Shown piece after piece: positions 1 through 11,394 of a DNA stretch of 64,000 nucleotides. The position numbers and the translations under genes are program-made. The stretch covers positions 4,543,501 through 4,607,500 of the forward strand of contig WHVY01000004.1 of NCBI GenBank assembly GCA_022266195.1, given 5' to 3'. The notes under the pieces were generated by a model. That model did not search any database, had not been told where the DNA came from, and saw only the letters and a program-made list of their open reading frames with translations. Positions within the stretch are counted from its first letter, which is position 1; each line of letters begins with the position of its first letter. Source of the DNA: Tetranychus cinnabarinus. Lineage: Eukaryota; Arthropoda; Arachnida; Trombidiformes; Tetranychidae.

Positions 1-342
1 GTTGTAAGTTTAATTTAGGGCTAGATGTAGTAGACATTATATAACCAAATTATATGATGTTGCATATGATCTGAATCTAAATATGATATAAAAATCTCAA
101 TTTGACGCAATTACTGATAAAAAAGCGAGTCATGTATTTTTGCGCTAAAATTCCAATTCCACCTAACTGTGCTACTTTACCATATCAGCATCTGAGATAA
201 AGTTATACCTTATTTTTGGTATTCCGAAATTGATATGAGACCATGAGACATTAGGACATTTATTAGAATATTTCTGCTCTATTCACAGTTGCCTGAACGT
301 GAAACTGAAACTGAAACGATTGTCTTTTTTATATTTAAACAG

Positions 343-1470
343 TGATTCCTGCTGGTGATGCTGGAATGGCTTTATCTAATGCTTTTGAATTAATTGGCTT
401 CATGCCATACTTCATCCGACAGTCAACTGAGTTTGAAAGTCAAATGACTTCAGTTGAACGTATAGTTGAATACACAACTTTACCTTTGGAAGCTGAATTA
501 GAAACTGAAAAGAGGCCACCACCTGAATGGCCAACTAAAGGATTAATTAAATTTGACCATTTGACACTTCAATATCCAACAGCACCTAAACCGACGCTTA
601 AAAATATAACGATAACCATTCAATCTGGTGAGAAAATTGGTGTTGTTGGAAGAACTGGAGCTGGAAAAAGTTCACTTTTATCATGTTTATTCCGAATTGT
701 TGAATTTGATGGTTCCCTTGAAATCGATGGAATTAATATTCAAGAAATTGGTCTTCATGATTTGAGGAGAAAAGTATCAATCATTCCTCAAGAACCAATT
801 TTATTTGCTGGAACTGTTCGAACCAACTTAGATCCATTTAGTGAACATAAAGATGCTGAATTATGGGAAGCTCTTGATGATGTTCAACTGAAGGAAACTG
901 TTTTGGAATTACATGATCATCTTGATCATGAGATTCTAGAAGGTGGATCAAACTTTTCTGTTGGACAGAGACAACTGATTTGTCTGGCACGAGCTTTGCT
1001 TCGTAATAATAAGGTTTTAGTTATTGATGAAGCAACAGCAAATGTAGACCATAAAACAGATTCACTTATTCAGAATACAATTCGAACTAAATTTTCTCAT
1101 TGTACTGTGTTGACGATTGCTCATCGACTGAACACAATTATCGACTCTAGTCGTGTTCTTGTAAGTTGCCTTTACTCATAACTGGTTCATTATTTTTAAT
1201 TGAATTCATTTATATTTACAGGTTCTTGATGCTGGCAAAGTCGAAGAATTTGATGTTCCATATAATCTACTTCAAAGAAAATCATCTCTTTTCTCTAAAC
1301 TTGTATCTCAAACTGGTAAAACTATGAGCAAAAGACTGCATAAAATGGCAGTCGAGGCTTACTCTGGAAATATATTCAGTGAACATTACGAAGAGATACG
1401 TCATGATGAGAACCATGAAGAGAATCTTCATAAAGAAAATTATCTCGAAAATGACGAGAAAACTGATTGA
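343..1470 (+). CDS. ABCC (MRP-type) transporter, 3' end of gene
   Basis: C-terminal part of an ATP-driven membrane exporter of subfamily C, covering the end of the second membrane domain and the whole second nucleotide-binding domain. Exons 343-1160 and 1222-1470 are joined in phase 0 (CTT|GTAAGT, ACAG|GTT). NBD2 is complete: Walker A GRTGAGKSS, Q-loop IPQEP, signature FSVGQRQ, Walker B VLVIDEA with catalytic Glu, and H-loop IAHRL. The linker segment EFESQMTSVERIVEY is typical of the region before NBD2 in MRP4-like proteins. After NBD2 comes an acidic, His/Glu-rich tail of about 60 residues. The first coding base follows an AG acceptor at 341-342, so the upstream exons lie outside the window; bases 1-340 look like intron, and a GTAAGT occurs at 4-9. 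The family is certain. ABCC4-like assignment and substrate are inference. Confidence 0.93.
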
Positions 1471-2146
1471 TTTCGGTTTTGTAAAGCTAGTAAAAATTTT
1501 AAACTATTTTCCCTTTTATTACAATACAATCAACGACGAATACAAGTAAAATCAAATCAATAAAAAAACATTTAATATATTCAGTATGTAATATATTACA
1601 TTTAATTGTATTGAGTATGTAATTATATGTAATTAATAGATTGATCAATATAAATAAAAAATATTTATTTATGCTAACCATTTTCGTCTTCAATATTTCG
1701 TTTGGGCCATGCTAAGTTTAATTATCCAGTAAAACGTATGTCTAGTTAACGTAGTTGCTGAGATAACTGAATGTACTATTATATTTTGCGACTTTCAAAG
1801 TTGAAAAATAAGATACAGTTGCAGTCAAATCATTAAAAATTCAATTTAATTGTAATAGAGATCACTTTACATGTACAATGTCTCGACAAGGTTGAAAACT
1901 TGTCTCTTCTTCTGAGCGCCAATACAAATTTTCCATGTGCCTAATGATCAATTAAAGTTGTGCTTCATCTGGCTAACCTGATAAAAGTTCATTGGAAATT
2001 TTGACAATCTTTGAAAGCTGTAAAGATTAATGATCGAATCTTTCATCAAAATTGAGTTAATCATTTCAACTTTCATTTTTTAACAAAATTACGTTGAAAT
2101 GTGTTGTGACCAGAATAGCTGATAGTTTAAATTACACTTATTTGAA
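1471..2146. other. Convergent 3' flanks of ABCC and DEG/ENaC genes
   Basis: Both neighbouring genes end here, so this stretch should hold their two 3' UTRs. It is AT-rich. Short ORFs in it show no recognisable protein and were not called. Confidence 0.5.
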
Positions 2147-3610
2147 CTAATAAAGGCGAGCTTTAGCCTTTGTGAATGGCCAACCCTGTTGATGGTGAGT
2201 AAAAGGATAGCGATGATAATAATAACGCTGTAAATATGCTCGATAATTTTTGTATTTGATTGATTCTGAAGATGGTAACATGAAAATGTGGGAATCATCA
2301 TTTGAATCTGATTGAATTTGGAAATCTCTTCCTTTCTTTTTGTTGGTAAATTTAAAAACATGCGTTCCCATGAAGCTAGTTACCTGAGGAATTGAGTCTG
2401 CAATGGAGAAACCAAGCCAAGAACCAAGAATACTTCCAATGGAAATGACAACATCAAGAACAGTTAATTTAGGCTCTACTCTGATGATGTAAACTGGATC
2501 AGAAATTTGTTCAATTGTTATTTCAGTGTGTTCACTCCAAATGGGAAGTGGAGTCCGACTCGATGGTGAATAAATGATTTCAAAACAATCCAATTGTGCA
2601 GTTAGATGATCACAATGGTCAACAATATCAGAAACAATTGCAAGGAATGAAGCATTTTCCCTATTTTTTTCAAACATAATGTAACCCAATGGAGCATCTA
2701 TCGGACTTTCAATGATATTTAGTGGCAAAGGGCCACCAAAATATTGTAAACTCAAATTTATTTTACACTGGTCATTCATCTCTTCCCTAGAACTGAAACC
2801 TTTTACACTGTAATCGAAACATTTCGAGTTGTAAGGCAAAGGTAGCCGATGAATCTCCACGGTATAAAAGAAGAATGTGTGTTTCCTTGTAACATTGAAG
2901 CCTTGCTGTGATTCCCATTTAAGGTTGGTGCCAAAAGGTAATTTACCTCGACTGGTCAATGCAACCCAATAGTAACCGATCGAACTGAAAAAGGATTGAT
3001 CGATTAATATTGTGAAAATTTCTTGCTTGTTGAGCTTCTTGTACAAATCGTTAAGCCCAGTAACAATTGAAGAGTTTGACCCATCAGAGCAGCTAAACGA
3101 GTAGCAAAGAGCTTGTTCAATGAAAAATCTGGTCGATGAACATGGTTCTTCAATAACACCATCACTTGAAACTTTTTGTGCAAAAGCTTTGGTATAAACA
3201 CTCGATGGTGATACAACATGTTGCCAGAGTTGATTAATTTTGAATTTTCCGATGGAAAAAAAGATGAAATCGTTGCCCTTTTCCCTTCTCAGTGATCGGA
3301 TTAATCCATTTGTGATTGGGGTTCCTGGTTTATAACCCAATTCTTGGACTAGAAAGGGATAACTGGTTGATAAACTGGTAAAGTTGAGGACATCAAGCAA
3401 GTCAAAACATAGGTTGAAATCGGGAATGGTTGTGGCATCGGGTACACCAACATGGGCTTGGATTAGAGTGTCGTATTCCAGAAAACGGTTCAATATGTAA
3501 ATTGTTTGAATTGAGGCTCCAATGAAACAAACAATCAAAATTACTTGCTTATCTGTTAAGGTAGAGAAAAAATTTGTCACTTTAAAAACAATTACATTTT
3601 TTGGTTTCAT
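2147..3610 (-). CDS. DEG/ENaC-type (amiloride-sensitive) sodium channel-like protein
   Basis: Predicted 487-residue subunit of a trimeric cation channel at the plasma membrane. The ATG is at 3610 and the frame is open with no intron. Visible layout: short cytoplasmic N-terminus; TM1 at about residues 22-42 (ILIVCFIGASIQTIYIL); a large extracellular region with scattered Cys and N-glycosylation sequons; then TM2 at about 395-417 containing GSWLGFS, which corresponds to the family's selectivity-filter and gate segment (G-x-S type). The segment before TM2 keeps the expected Cys-containing pattern. The C-terminal tail is basic and Tyr/His-rich. It is divergent, so the activating stimulus (peptide, acid, mechanical or chemosensory) cannot be told. 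Lack of introns could mean a retrocopy or a locally expanded intronless subfamily. It ends convergent with the ABCC gene. Confidence 0.85.
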   Translation of the reverse strand: MKPKNVIVFKVTNFFSTLTDKQVILIVCFIGASIQTIYILNRFLEYDTLIQAHVGVPDATTIPDFNLCFDLLDVLNFTSLSTSYPFLVQELGYKPGTPITNGLIRSLRREKGNDFIFFSIGKFKINQLWQHVVSPSSVYTKAFAQKVSSDGVIEEPCSSTRFFIEQALCYSFSCSDGSNSSIVTGLNDLYKKLNKQEIFTILIDQSFFSSIGYYWVALTSRGKLPFGTNLKWESQQGFNVTRKHTFFFYTVEIHRLPLPYNSKCFDYSVKGFSSREEMNDQCKINLSLQYFGGPLPLNIIESPIDAPLGYIMFEKNRENASFLAIVSDIVDHCDHLTAQLDCFEIIYSPSSRTPLPIWSEHTEITIEQISDPVYIIRVEPKLTVLDVVISIGSILGSWLGFSIADSIPQVTSFMGTHVFKFTNKKKGRDFQIQSDSNDDSHIFMLPSSESIKYKNYRAYLQRYYYHRYPFTHHQQGWPFTKAKARLY

Positions 3611-4223
3611 TATTGATATTCACTTGATTCAACTTGAGTAACAATAATGACTGACTAAAGGTTAGTTAATATCATGGTTGGCCTTTTCCTGCAATAGTGA
3701 TTTATTGATTTTCAATGAACATTTTCACTTGTTTTCATTGGATTCATTAATGTAAACTCTGAGAAATTTTCATCGATTCAAAGTCAAATGTAACAATTTA
3801 CTATTATGTATTGGTTAATTCATTGATAGAGCAAAACTTGACATGAAAATAATAATTTAGATTGGTTGACTTTTTGGTTAATAATTTAAGATGCAAGTGC
3901 ATAATGGAAATAAATAGACAAAAATAAGATATGATTGCATTTAGGTAACTTTATAACACCTTTTGTTTTTTTTGTTGTACTTAAAATGGTTCCAAAATAG
4001 TAATTCTTTATTCAATATTTTAAATTGTCATTAAATAACTTAATTTCATGGACAATTTACCGTCATTAACAAGTTTGTTGATTAATCAAATTTGAAAGGT
4101 TAATAAAGGGCCCTATCAATTTTTTAACAAAGTTTAACAATTAATATGGTTGTCAAAACAATGCTACAGAGGTAAAAAACAAAAACAAAAAAAAACAAAA
4201 GGCAAGACAATTTAATATCCAAA
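3611..4223. other. Intergenic: 5' flank of DEG/ENaC and 3' flank of E93
   Basis: AT-rich. It should hold the channel gene's promoter and the E93 3' UTR, both on the minus strand. No coding segment, RNA gene or clear repeat was recognised. Confidence 0.5.
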
Positions 4224-7200
4224 CTAATCTTCATTATGATAACGATAAGGAACTGATGATGATGTGTTTCGGTTCAATCGACTATCACTGTCACTGTTAG
4301 CTGAAGACATAGAATTTAACGTTTTCCTTTCCAAGGATGATTTAATCAATGTTTCCATCAATAAACTGCTAAATTCTCTATCTTTTAAACTAGTTGGTCC
4401 CATTGAATTGGAATCACTAAAACCGGAAACATTATTGGCATTATTACTGCCATTGGAATTGTTGTTGAAAGCTTCTTCTTGTAACTGTGCATTCTCTTTC
4501 AATTTCCTCATTATATTGGAAGCGAAAAAATTGGTGCTATTTTGTGATGGCCCGAGGTCTAATGAAAACAAAGGTAGAGCAGACTGCCAGAGAGAAGCGT
4601 GATTAACTTGATTAACCAAAGATAATCCTTCCATTGGTGATTGCTGTTGTTGTTGCTGTTGCTGCTGTTGAGGTTGAGGTTGTAGTTGTGATTGGGTTAC
4701 CAGACCAGCTGGCTTAGGATTTAAAGGTCCAGTACCAGGAGCCAAAACTAAAGGATCGGGTAAATTAGTTTTGGGTATTATTAAACTATGTCCATCTTCT
4801 TTCTTAATTAACGATGCTGCTCCTGAGGTTGAAGTAGTTTGCCTCTTTTTGGGCCTCAATAAATGCCTCTCTTTAACTTTATATTCCAGAGTCGAATGAG
4901 GAACACCAAAATGAGTTCCTGCTCGATGAACACTCATCTCTCCCATTTGCACCGCTCTGACTGCTCTAGCCAGGTCATCTCGTTTATAGTTGCGATACCG
5001 TCCACGTTTCGGACGATTTCTTTTAAGATCAGGGTTTGATGGGGCACTTTGATCACTGCTTTTTAAATCAGTTGGGTTACGTTTTTCAACTTTTCGTCGG
5101 TTAAAGTTGTAATTCTTGGCATTTTCATTAATTAAGGCATCTGAACTTGATTCGTCTGAATTAACAGGAAATAATTTAAAACGTTTCTCATCAATCCCAT
5201 TATTGTTTTCATCTTTGACCATGTTAACATTTAAATCACCCAGACTATGACTAGAAAGGTTACTAACACCACTACTAGAGCTAGTATTTATTCCTCCAAT
5301 ATTGGAATGATTGGAGATGGATCCTTCTTGTTTAATATTATTATTATTTATATCTTCTTTTTTGTTTACGGCATCAAGGTTCAATTTAGGCTGGTAGGAC
5401 GGAACCTTTAATATCACATTACTATCACAATTTCCATCCATTGACCTTTCTTGGGTTTCATTTGATCCGGATAATCTTTCCGCCTCCAAACGTTCTTGAG
5501 CTAATTTACGAATTAATTCTGGCAATAAAGGCAATGTTCCAGATAAACTATTATTTAGGTCCATGTTTTCGGTGGGCTTGTTATTATAGTTAAAGTTATT
5601 ATTTATGAGGTTACTGACACTGTTGGCAAGAGGAAAGGCATGGACATTCAAAAGTATTTGGGAAATCAATGGACCTATGGCATTACCGCAGTCCATTGAC
5701 GATAACAGCTGCAGAGTTGTTAAAGGATCGGTGAAAATATTTGGCATTGTTGGTCCCATATTGATAGCATCAGTGCCAGTTTTAGGGTTATTAAGGTCGA
5801 GTGATGATGAAAATGAATCAACTCCAGATGAAACAAGTGGTTTTGCGTTAGCTGCCCTTTGAGTGATAGTTCGCTTAAGAAATTGCTTCAAATCGTTCTG
5901 AATTAAGTTACTATCGTTATTTTTATCATCGTCGTCGTCTTCTTCATTTTTAACATCATTTAAATGACTATCAGTAATTTTAGGAACAATTGGTGAAGAT
6001 AAGCGCGATTCCAAAGTTTCCTCCTCATCATTAACAGTCTTTTTCATTGATCTTCTCATAGCTAAGACAGTTTTATTTCGAGAGACACTCTCTTTGCCAT
6101 TACGCACAGGTAAAATAGACTTTCTGTGCAACAGGTTGGCAGTGCCAGAGGTGGTGGTTGATGGGGAAGGAGATGCTGAATCAATTGTTGTATTAGCTGC
6201 TGCTACTGCTGCAGCCGCTGCAGCCGCAGCTACAGCAGCGCAAGCGGGTAGATTAGAGGGTATTTTGACTGTGGAGAAAGCTGGTCCAGTTGAACCAGTG
6301 GAGGAAGCTGCTGTTGATTGGACTGTTGAATTGTTTGCTGTCGAACCTTGACCTCGTTTAACATTTATCCGATCAGAGGATAATTTGTAAACTTTATTTC
6401 GCAAGGTTGAACGAGGTATACCATAAATAACCGCAGCTCGACGTGTTCCTAATTTACCACTCTGAATATCATTCAAGGCTTGTTGTAATTCTTCTTCAGT
6501 GTATGCTCTCTTCCAGTTGCTACTTGTTGATGATGATGATGTGGTTGCTGTTGTTTCCAGACGATTTTTCTTTCTGTTGAAAAATGAAACCAAACTAATC
6601 AATTTAGAGAGAAAGTAAAACGGTTTCACAAAAAAAGCATAGAAGGAAATGAGGGAAACGAGAGAAGTAAAAAAGGGGAAGGCGAAGAAAGAGAAGATAA
6701 TAGGGTAGGAGTAACGAAAACAATTGCATGGGTTAATCAAAATTTTCCTCTCTTTTCCTCTCTTACTCTGTTTCTCTCTCTCTCTGTTTCTCTCTCTCTC
6801 TCTCTCGCTTTTTATCTAAATTCTTATGATCCTTGATCAATTTTTGCGGATGTTATTTAGGAATGATGAGGGAACATTATTGTTAAACATACGAACCCTT
6901 GTTTGGTATTGGTCTGAACTGGTTGAGGAATGCGTAAAAGTGATGAAGATGAAGAGGTATCACTGACATGATTCGTTGACTTGTCAACTTCTGGAATCAA
7001 CGCTGAGCGGGAATGTAAACTTAGGTCCAAAGGTTGTTCTGAGGTGACATTACTAGTGGCAGTAACGGATTTAATGTTGGCTGATGCCTGGACAACAGGT
7101 ATATTAATGGGAATATTTATGGGAATGTTGCTATCATTTCCATTGGAAATAGAGGGTAAACATGAACAGCTTGTTGGTGGTTGTATTGATTGATTTGATG

Positions 7201-10200
7201 ACTGTAATTGACTTGATTCGGTTCCATTGGACGTTGAAGAAAGTGGACAATCGTCGTTATGTTTAAGAATTTCGTTATGATTCTGTTTGGATAAAGTAGA
7301 CACACAATCCAATGGGAAAACATCGATAAAATCAGCAAGTAGCATATTATGGGTTTCCAAATTGTTTGAAAGTTTAACCGTTGAGGACACACACATGAAA
7401 ATGAGATTGAAAGTGAACCATCAAACATGAATTTAGATTTGTGAAGGCAGTAATGTTGATGACGGCAATTTAGGTGATATATGTCCAAGTCGTGTAAATT
7501 CCAAGTAAGCACAAAGATGACCAATTTGAAGAGAATAAAAATGAAATCAAAAGAAGAAGCGTAAACAAAATAATTAATTAATGGCAATAAAAAAACGAGG
7601 CAGATAAATAATAATCAATGGTAGGAGAGAAGAGAGAAAGAGGAAGAGTTTATCGATTTCGTTTTCAATCAAAGTAATCGAATTAGGAGAATCAGGAAGC
7701 ATAAGAAAATCGAGAAGAACAAGAAAAATTCAGGGTTGATACGGATTTTTGAGGAAGCGTTGGAAACCATAAAAAACTAATAGAAATCAAGGAAATTCAC
7801 AAAAATCAGGGAGAATGGTGATAATTTAAGAGAGAGAGGAAGAGAGAGATAAATAATTAAGGAAAGAATAAATTAAAGTGTTTCAATAAAATATGAGCAT
7901 AAAGAAAGAGAAGCAAATCATCAAAATGTTAAAATGGCTGTCCCTCAATTAAAATAACGTTATCAAAATCAAGATTTCCGTAATCAAGGTGAATAAGAAT
8001 TTTCAACCAAAATTAATGATCGTCGCGCTAACCACCCTCACCTTCAACTTAAGTTTATCATTAACTTGGGTTTACGTCTTTTTTTGAATGTGTGACTGCT
8101 CTCGATGATCAAATGAATAAAAATTAGTAATCAACAAAAAACAAAGCCTTCGAAAATCAGAGATTTGGGAATTAATGAAGAATCAAGTTTTTCTTGAACC
8201 AAGCAACAAATGATTACCAAATCAGGGGAAGCAAATGAAACTGCCAAAAGCAATTTTCAAGGTAGAAAACCTAAACAGATAATTCGCAAAATATGATTTG
8301 GGCAACAAAATTTTGAAACAAATATCGTTGGGGATAAAAGCATAAAGTTTAAAGGAAATAATTCTGCAAACAAATTGTTTTTTTATACACAGCTTATAAA
8401 TCATTAGTGAAAGGCATTTTAATATTCAAAGAGATGACGAAAATTAAATATATAAATATATATTTTTTGAGGCAAATCAGCAAAAAGACAAATGAGGCAA
8501 TTAATTATTCTTGTATTACTTTACCATCTTGTGTCTAAAGAAAGCTCAAAGAGTTGACTGTTGGAGGACAACCAGATAGTCCTGATAAATATCCAAATTA
8601 TAACGAGAAGAGATATCAGATCAATCAACAAGTTACAAGAAAAAGGAACACATTGAATAGGAAAGAGAAAAAAGATGAAAAAGGAAAAAAAGGAAAAAGG
8701 AAAAGAATAAACTTGTCGTTTCCAGATCACTTAACTAACCCAAATGTAACCATAATGTACTTATTTAAATTATCGCTGGCACGATCAACCTAGTAACTGA
8801 CGATTTTTTTTGTAAGTTTGTTTAGGGTAGCTTTTTATTTTCGTACAGACAAAATTTTTCTTTTATTCTTAACTGAGCTTTTTAGCCACTTCACCAACTC
8901 CACTTCATTTAACCCTCCATCTAACAAAAACACATAAAAATGAATATGATCTCTATCATACTCAAGAAAAGCACAGTTGTATGAATAGAATGGGTTTCAT
9001 CAAAACGATATAAGAGGCACATAGGGTTGAGATGATAAAAGTGCGACACAGCCGTCGAAAGAGAAGAAAAGTTTGTGGTGGAAAGAGGCAAGACCTTGTG
9101 ATTTGATAGAAATTGGATAAACATCATGTTAAAAAACAGACAGAATGAATAACAGATAAATGTGAAGAAAAGAGAGAAAGAAATGAAAGAGAAGGGGAGA
9201 TGAAAGAGGCAAAGATACTCCTCATTTTGCAATTCGAGCATCCAAGGCTTCTTTTTCATTTAACTTTATCCAATCACAGTGACATCTAATTTAGTGTGTA
9301 TCATACAATCTTGCAAATCAAATTCATCTAATAATGCATTCAACACGTTAAATCGACCATTTTTTCCCTTCCATTCTTCCAATTTTACCTTTCAAATTTT
9401 CACACTTGTATTCAGTAAATTATTGGCCAAATAATCCCTGAGTTTAATACATTAATCAGACCATCGTAGGCAATCAATTAGAATAATTTTCAACTTCTAT
9501 TGAATCATTTAATTACAGCTCCACCTTCATCTTCCATTGTCTTGGTGGTAAAAATAGTGAAAAGTGAGAGTAGCAAGTCTATCTTCAACCTTTCTTAATT
9601 TTTTTCCACTTTGCAATTTAATCTTATTGAGCTCAATTATACGGAATCAATGAAAAATTGGAAAGCAAATCAGAGAAAAAAGATTAAATTAATTGAGCGG
9701 ATCAAATGAGTAAATGAATATCAATGGATAGGCATAAGATTGAAAATCAATGATTTTAAAAATGGCGAGAAAAAGGACAAACTTGAGGATAAAATAAAGG
9801 TGATAAATTAAATTAAAGATGATCAATTAAGTTGAAGACTATAAGGAAATAGATAAACAAAACTACAAAAAAATGTAATAAAGTAATATAATCAAGTAAA
9901 GAGGATAATCGATTAATTGAAATATGTGATGCCAATTCAAGATTAGTATTACTTTATTGTGACATTTAGACTTGCACAGACAAAAAGACTAAATAAATTC
10001 ACAGTTGTTCAATATGGTTATTATTATGTTAGACACTTGTAACTGAATAAAACAAAAGCTATTCTTTACTACCAAAGTTAACCATGTGGTTGATCATAAG
10101 CCCTTAAATCACTACCACTAATAAAAAACCGTACGATTTTCATCTTCATTTCCCCCTTTTCTCTCTCTTCACCATAATGTTCATTTTTTGCAAAAAAACA

Positions 10201-11394
10201 TTAACATCCCATTTTTACTAGTGGTTCATCCCTATCCTTACCAGATTATGTTTAATCTACCCAAACAATTAACAAGAAATCATAATGATGATACAAAGAA
10301 AAAAAGAAGATTGAGAACAAGTTATATTAATAGACTAATTGTTTCATTAAAAGCAACTTTTAAAGAAAACCTAAAATGATCAAGATAAAACTGTCTGTCT
10401 CTTTTAAGTATTATTAAGATTGATGGGGTGAAAGTTTGAATCTGAGCAATTGAAAATTAAGTGAATATTTGAGTCGAAAAAAATGAACCGTTCGAATTTC
10501 AAATTAGCCGATTGAATTAAAAGTAAACAGCAATATGTTGATTCTATCACTGATAAAGACTAGGGGTAAGTTTTTGTAAACCATAGTAACTAAAGACACA
10601 CATATCACCAATGTATTACCAATCACCAACTAAATAACCAAGGTGATGCAATTACATTTGGTGACGTTTGACTGTTAAGGCTAGTTACATGAGTCGTTGG
10701 AAGATATTTTTTTTACTTGAGAAGTGAGTATGACTTTGCCTGTGATCACTTAAGATGTTAATTTAATTCAAAATAAGGTTAAATAGAAGAAGACGGAGAA
10801 GGAGAAGAATAAGAATAAGAGGAAATTGAGATGCAAGTGAGGGAGCACACAGTTTGAGTTAACGTTACAGTGAGATAATTAGGATTGAATGGGAAGGAAA
10901 AACTTACAGAGTCGTGTTTGTCAGAATTGCAAAAATAACAAATCTCAGATGGACTCCAATCTTGGACTTCATCGGGTTCAAGTGAGTTGAAAGGAGCTGT
11001 CAACTTTCGCCAACGTCGTCCACCCACAAGTTCTTGAGCCACACGTTCCAGGCCTGATGTTCAGAGAGAGTTACATGGTGTAAAGAAAGAGAAAGAAAGA
11101 GAGGTGAGAGAGAGAGGGAAAGAGAGTAAAAAAAGAGAGAGAAAATGATTAAAAGAGAAAAGGTGAGGAAGAAAATAAACCAAATAGACAGAGGAAAGGA
11201 TAGGGTGGTTGTAAGTAGGTAGGGTAAAAGAGGTAAAAGTGGGACGTACCAACAAGCAGCAATAGGTTTTTAGTTAATTTGGTTAAATCTTTTTTTATCC
11301 GATTTTTATCCTGGAAACACTGTGAAGATTTAATAAGGGCGCACTCAGCCATATTTAATCGATTAATTTGGTTGTTGTTGATGTTATTGAACAT
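4224..11394 (-). CDS. E93: E93/Mblk-1-like pipsqueak-type HTH transcription factor
   Basis: Ecdysone-pathway transcription factor that specifies adult fate in insects. Four exons fit in phase: 11394 (or ATG at 11352)-11250, 11053-10908, 7282-6897 and 6573-4224. The first two joined exons read MAECALIKSS...LLLVGLERVAQELVGG...RRWRKL...ICYFC, the conserved N-terminal region. Exon 3 carries PLDLSLHS, a CtBP-binding motif. Exon 4 has two helix-turn-helix domains: RAYTEEELQQALNDIQSG (about 6490) and YKRDDLARAVRAVQMGEMS (about 4960), the latter followed by GVPHSTLEYKVKERH as in LCOR/E93. Low-complexity tracts include poly-Ala (about 6180-6240), poly-Asn and poly-Gln (about 4640-4680). The 7282 acceptor was chosen because it is phase 0 and makes exon 3 (386 bp) end in phase 2, as exon 4 needs. 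Donor GG|GTTCGT at 6897 is non-consensus but phase-compatible. The start codon (11394 or 11352) is uncertain. Confidence 0.9.
6755..6807. repeat. (TC)n microsatellite
   Basis: Interrupted TC/CTT run inside the 323 bp E93 intron between exons 3 and 4. In the E93 transcript it reads as a GA-rich purine tract. Confidence 0.85.
7283..10907 (-). other. Large E93 intron 2
   Basis: A 3.6 kb intron, by far the longest in the well-defined genes of the window. It is AT-rich with purine-rich (GA, AAAG) blocks around 7620-7910 and 8640-8710. No embedded coding exon, RNA gene or complete mobile element was recognised. In a developmental regulator a long intron is a natural place for enhancers, but no specific site is claimed. 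Confidence 0.6.

Noticed and set aside
6094..6351. Plus-strand ORF opposite E93
   Set aside because: It is the antisense reading of the poly-Ala and Thr/Ser-rich segment of E93 exon 4; no independent evidence.
10188..10379. 63-codon plus-strand ORF in the E93 intron
   Set aside because: No recognisable domain, no splice context, and length expected by chance in AT-rich DNA.
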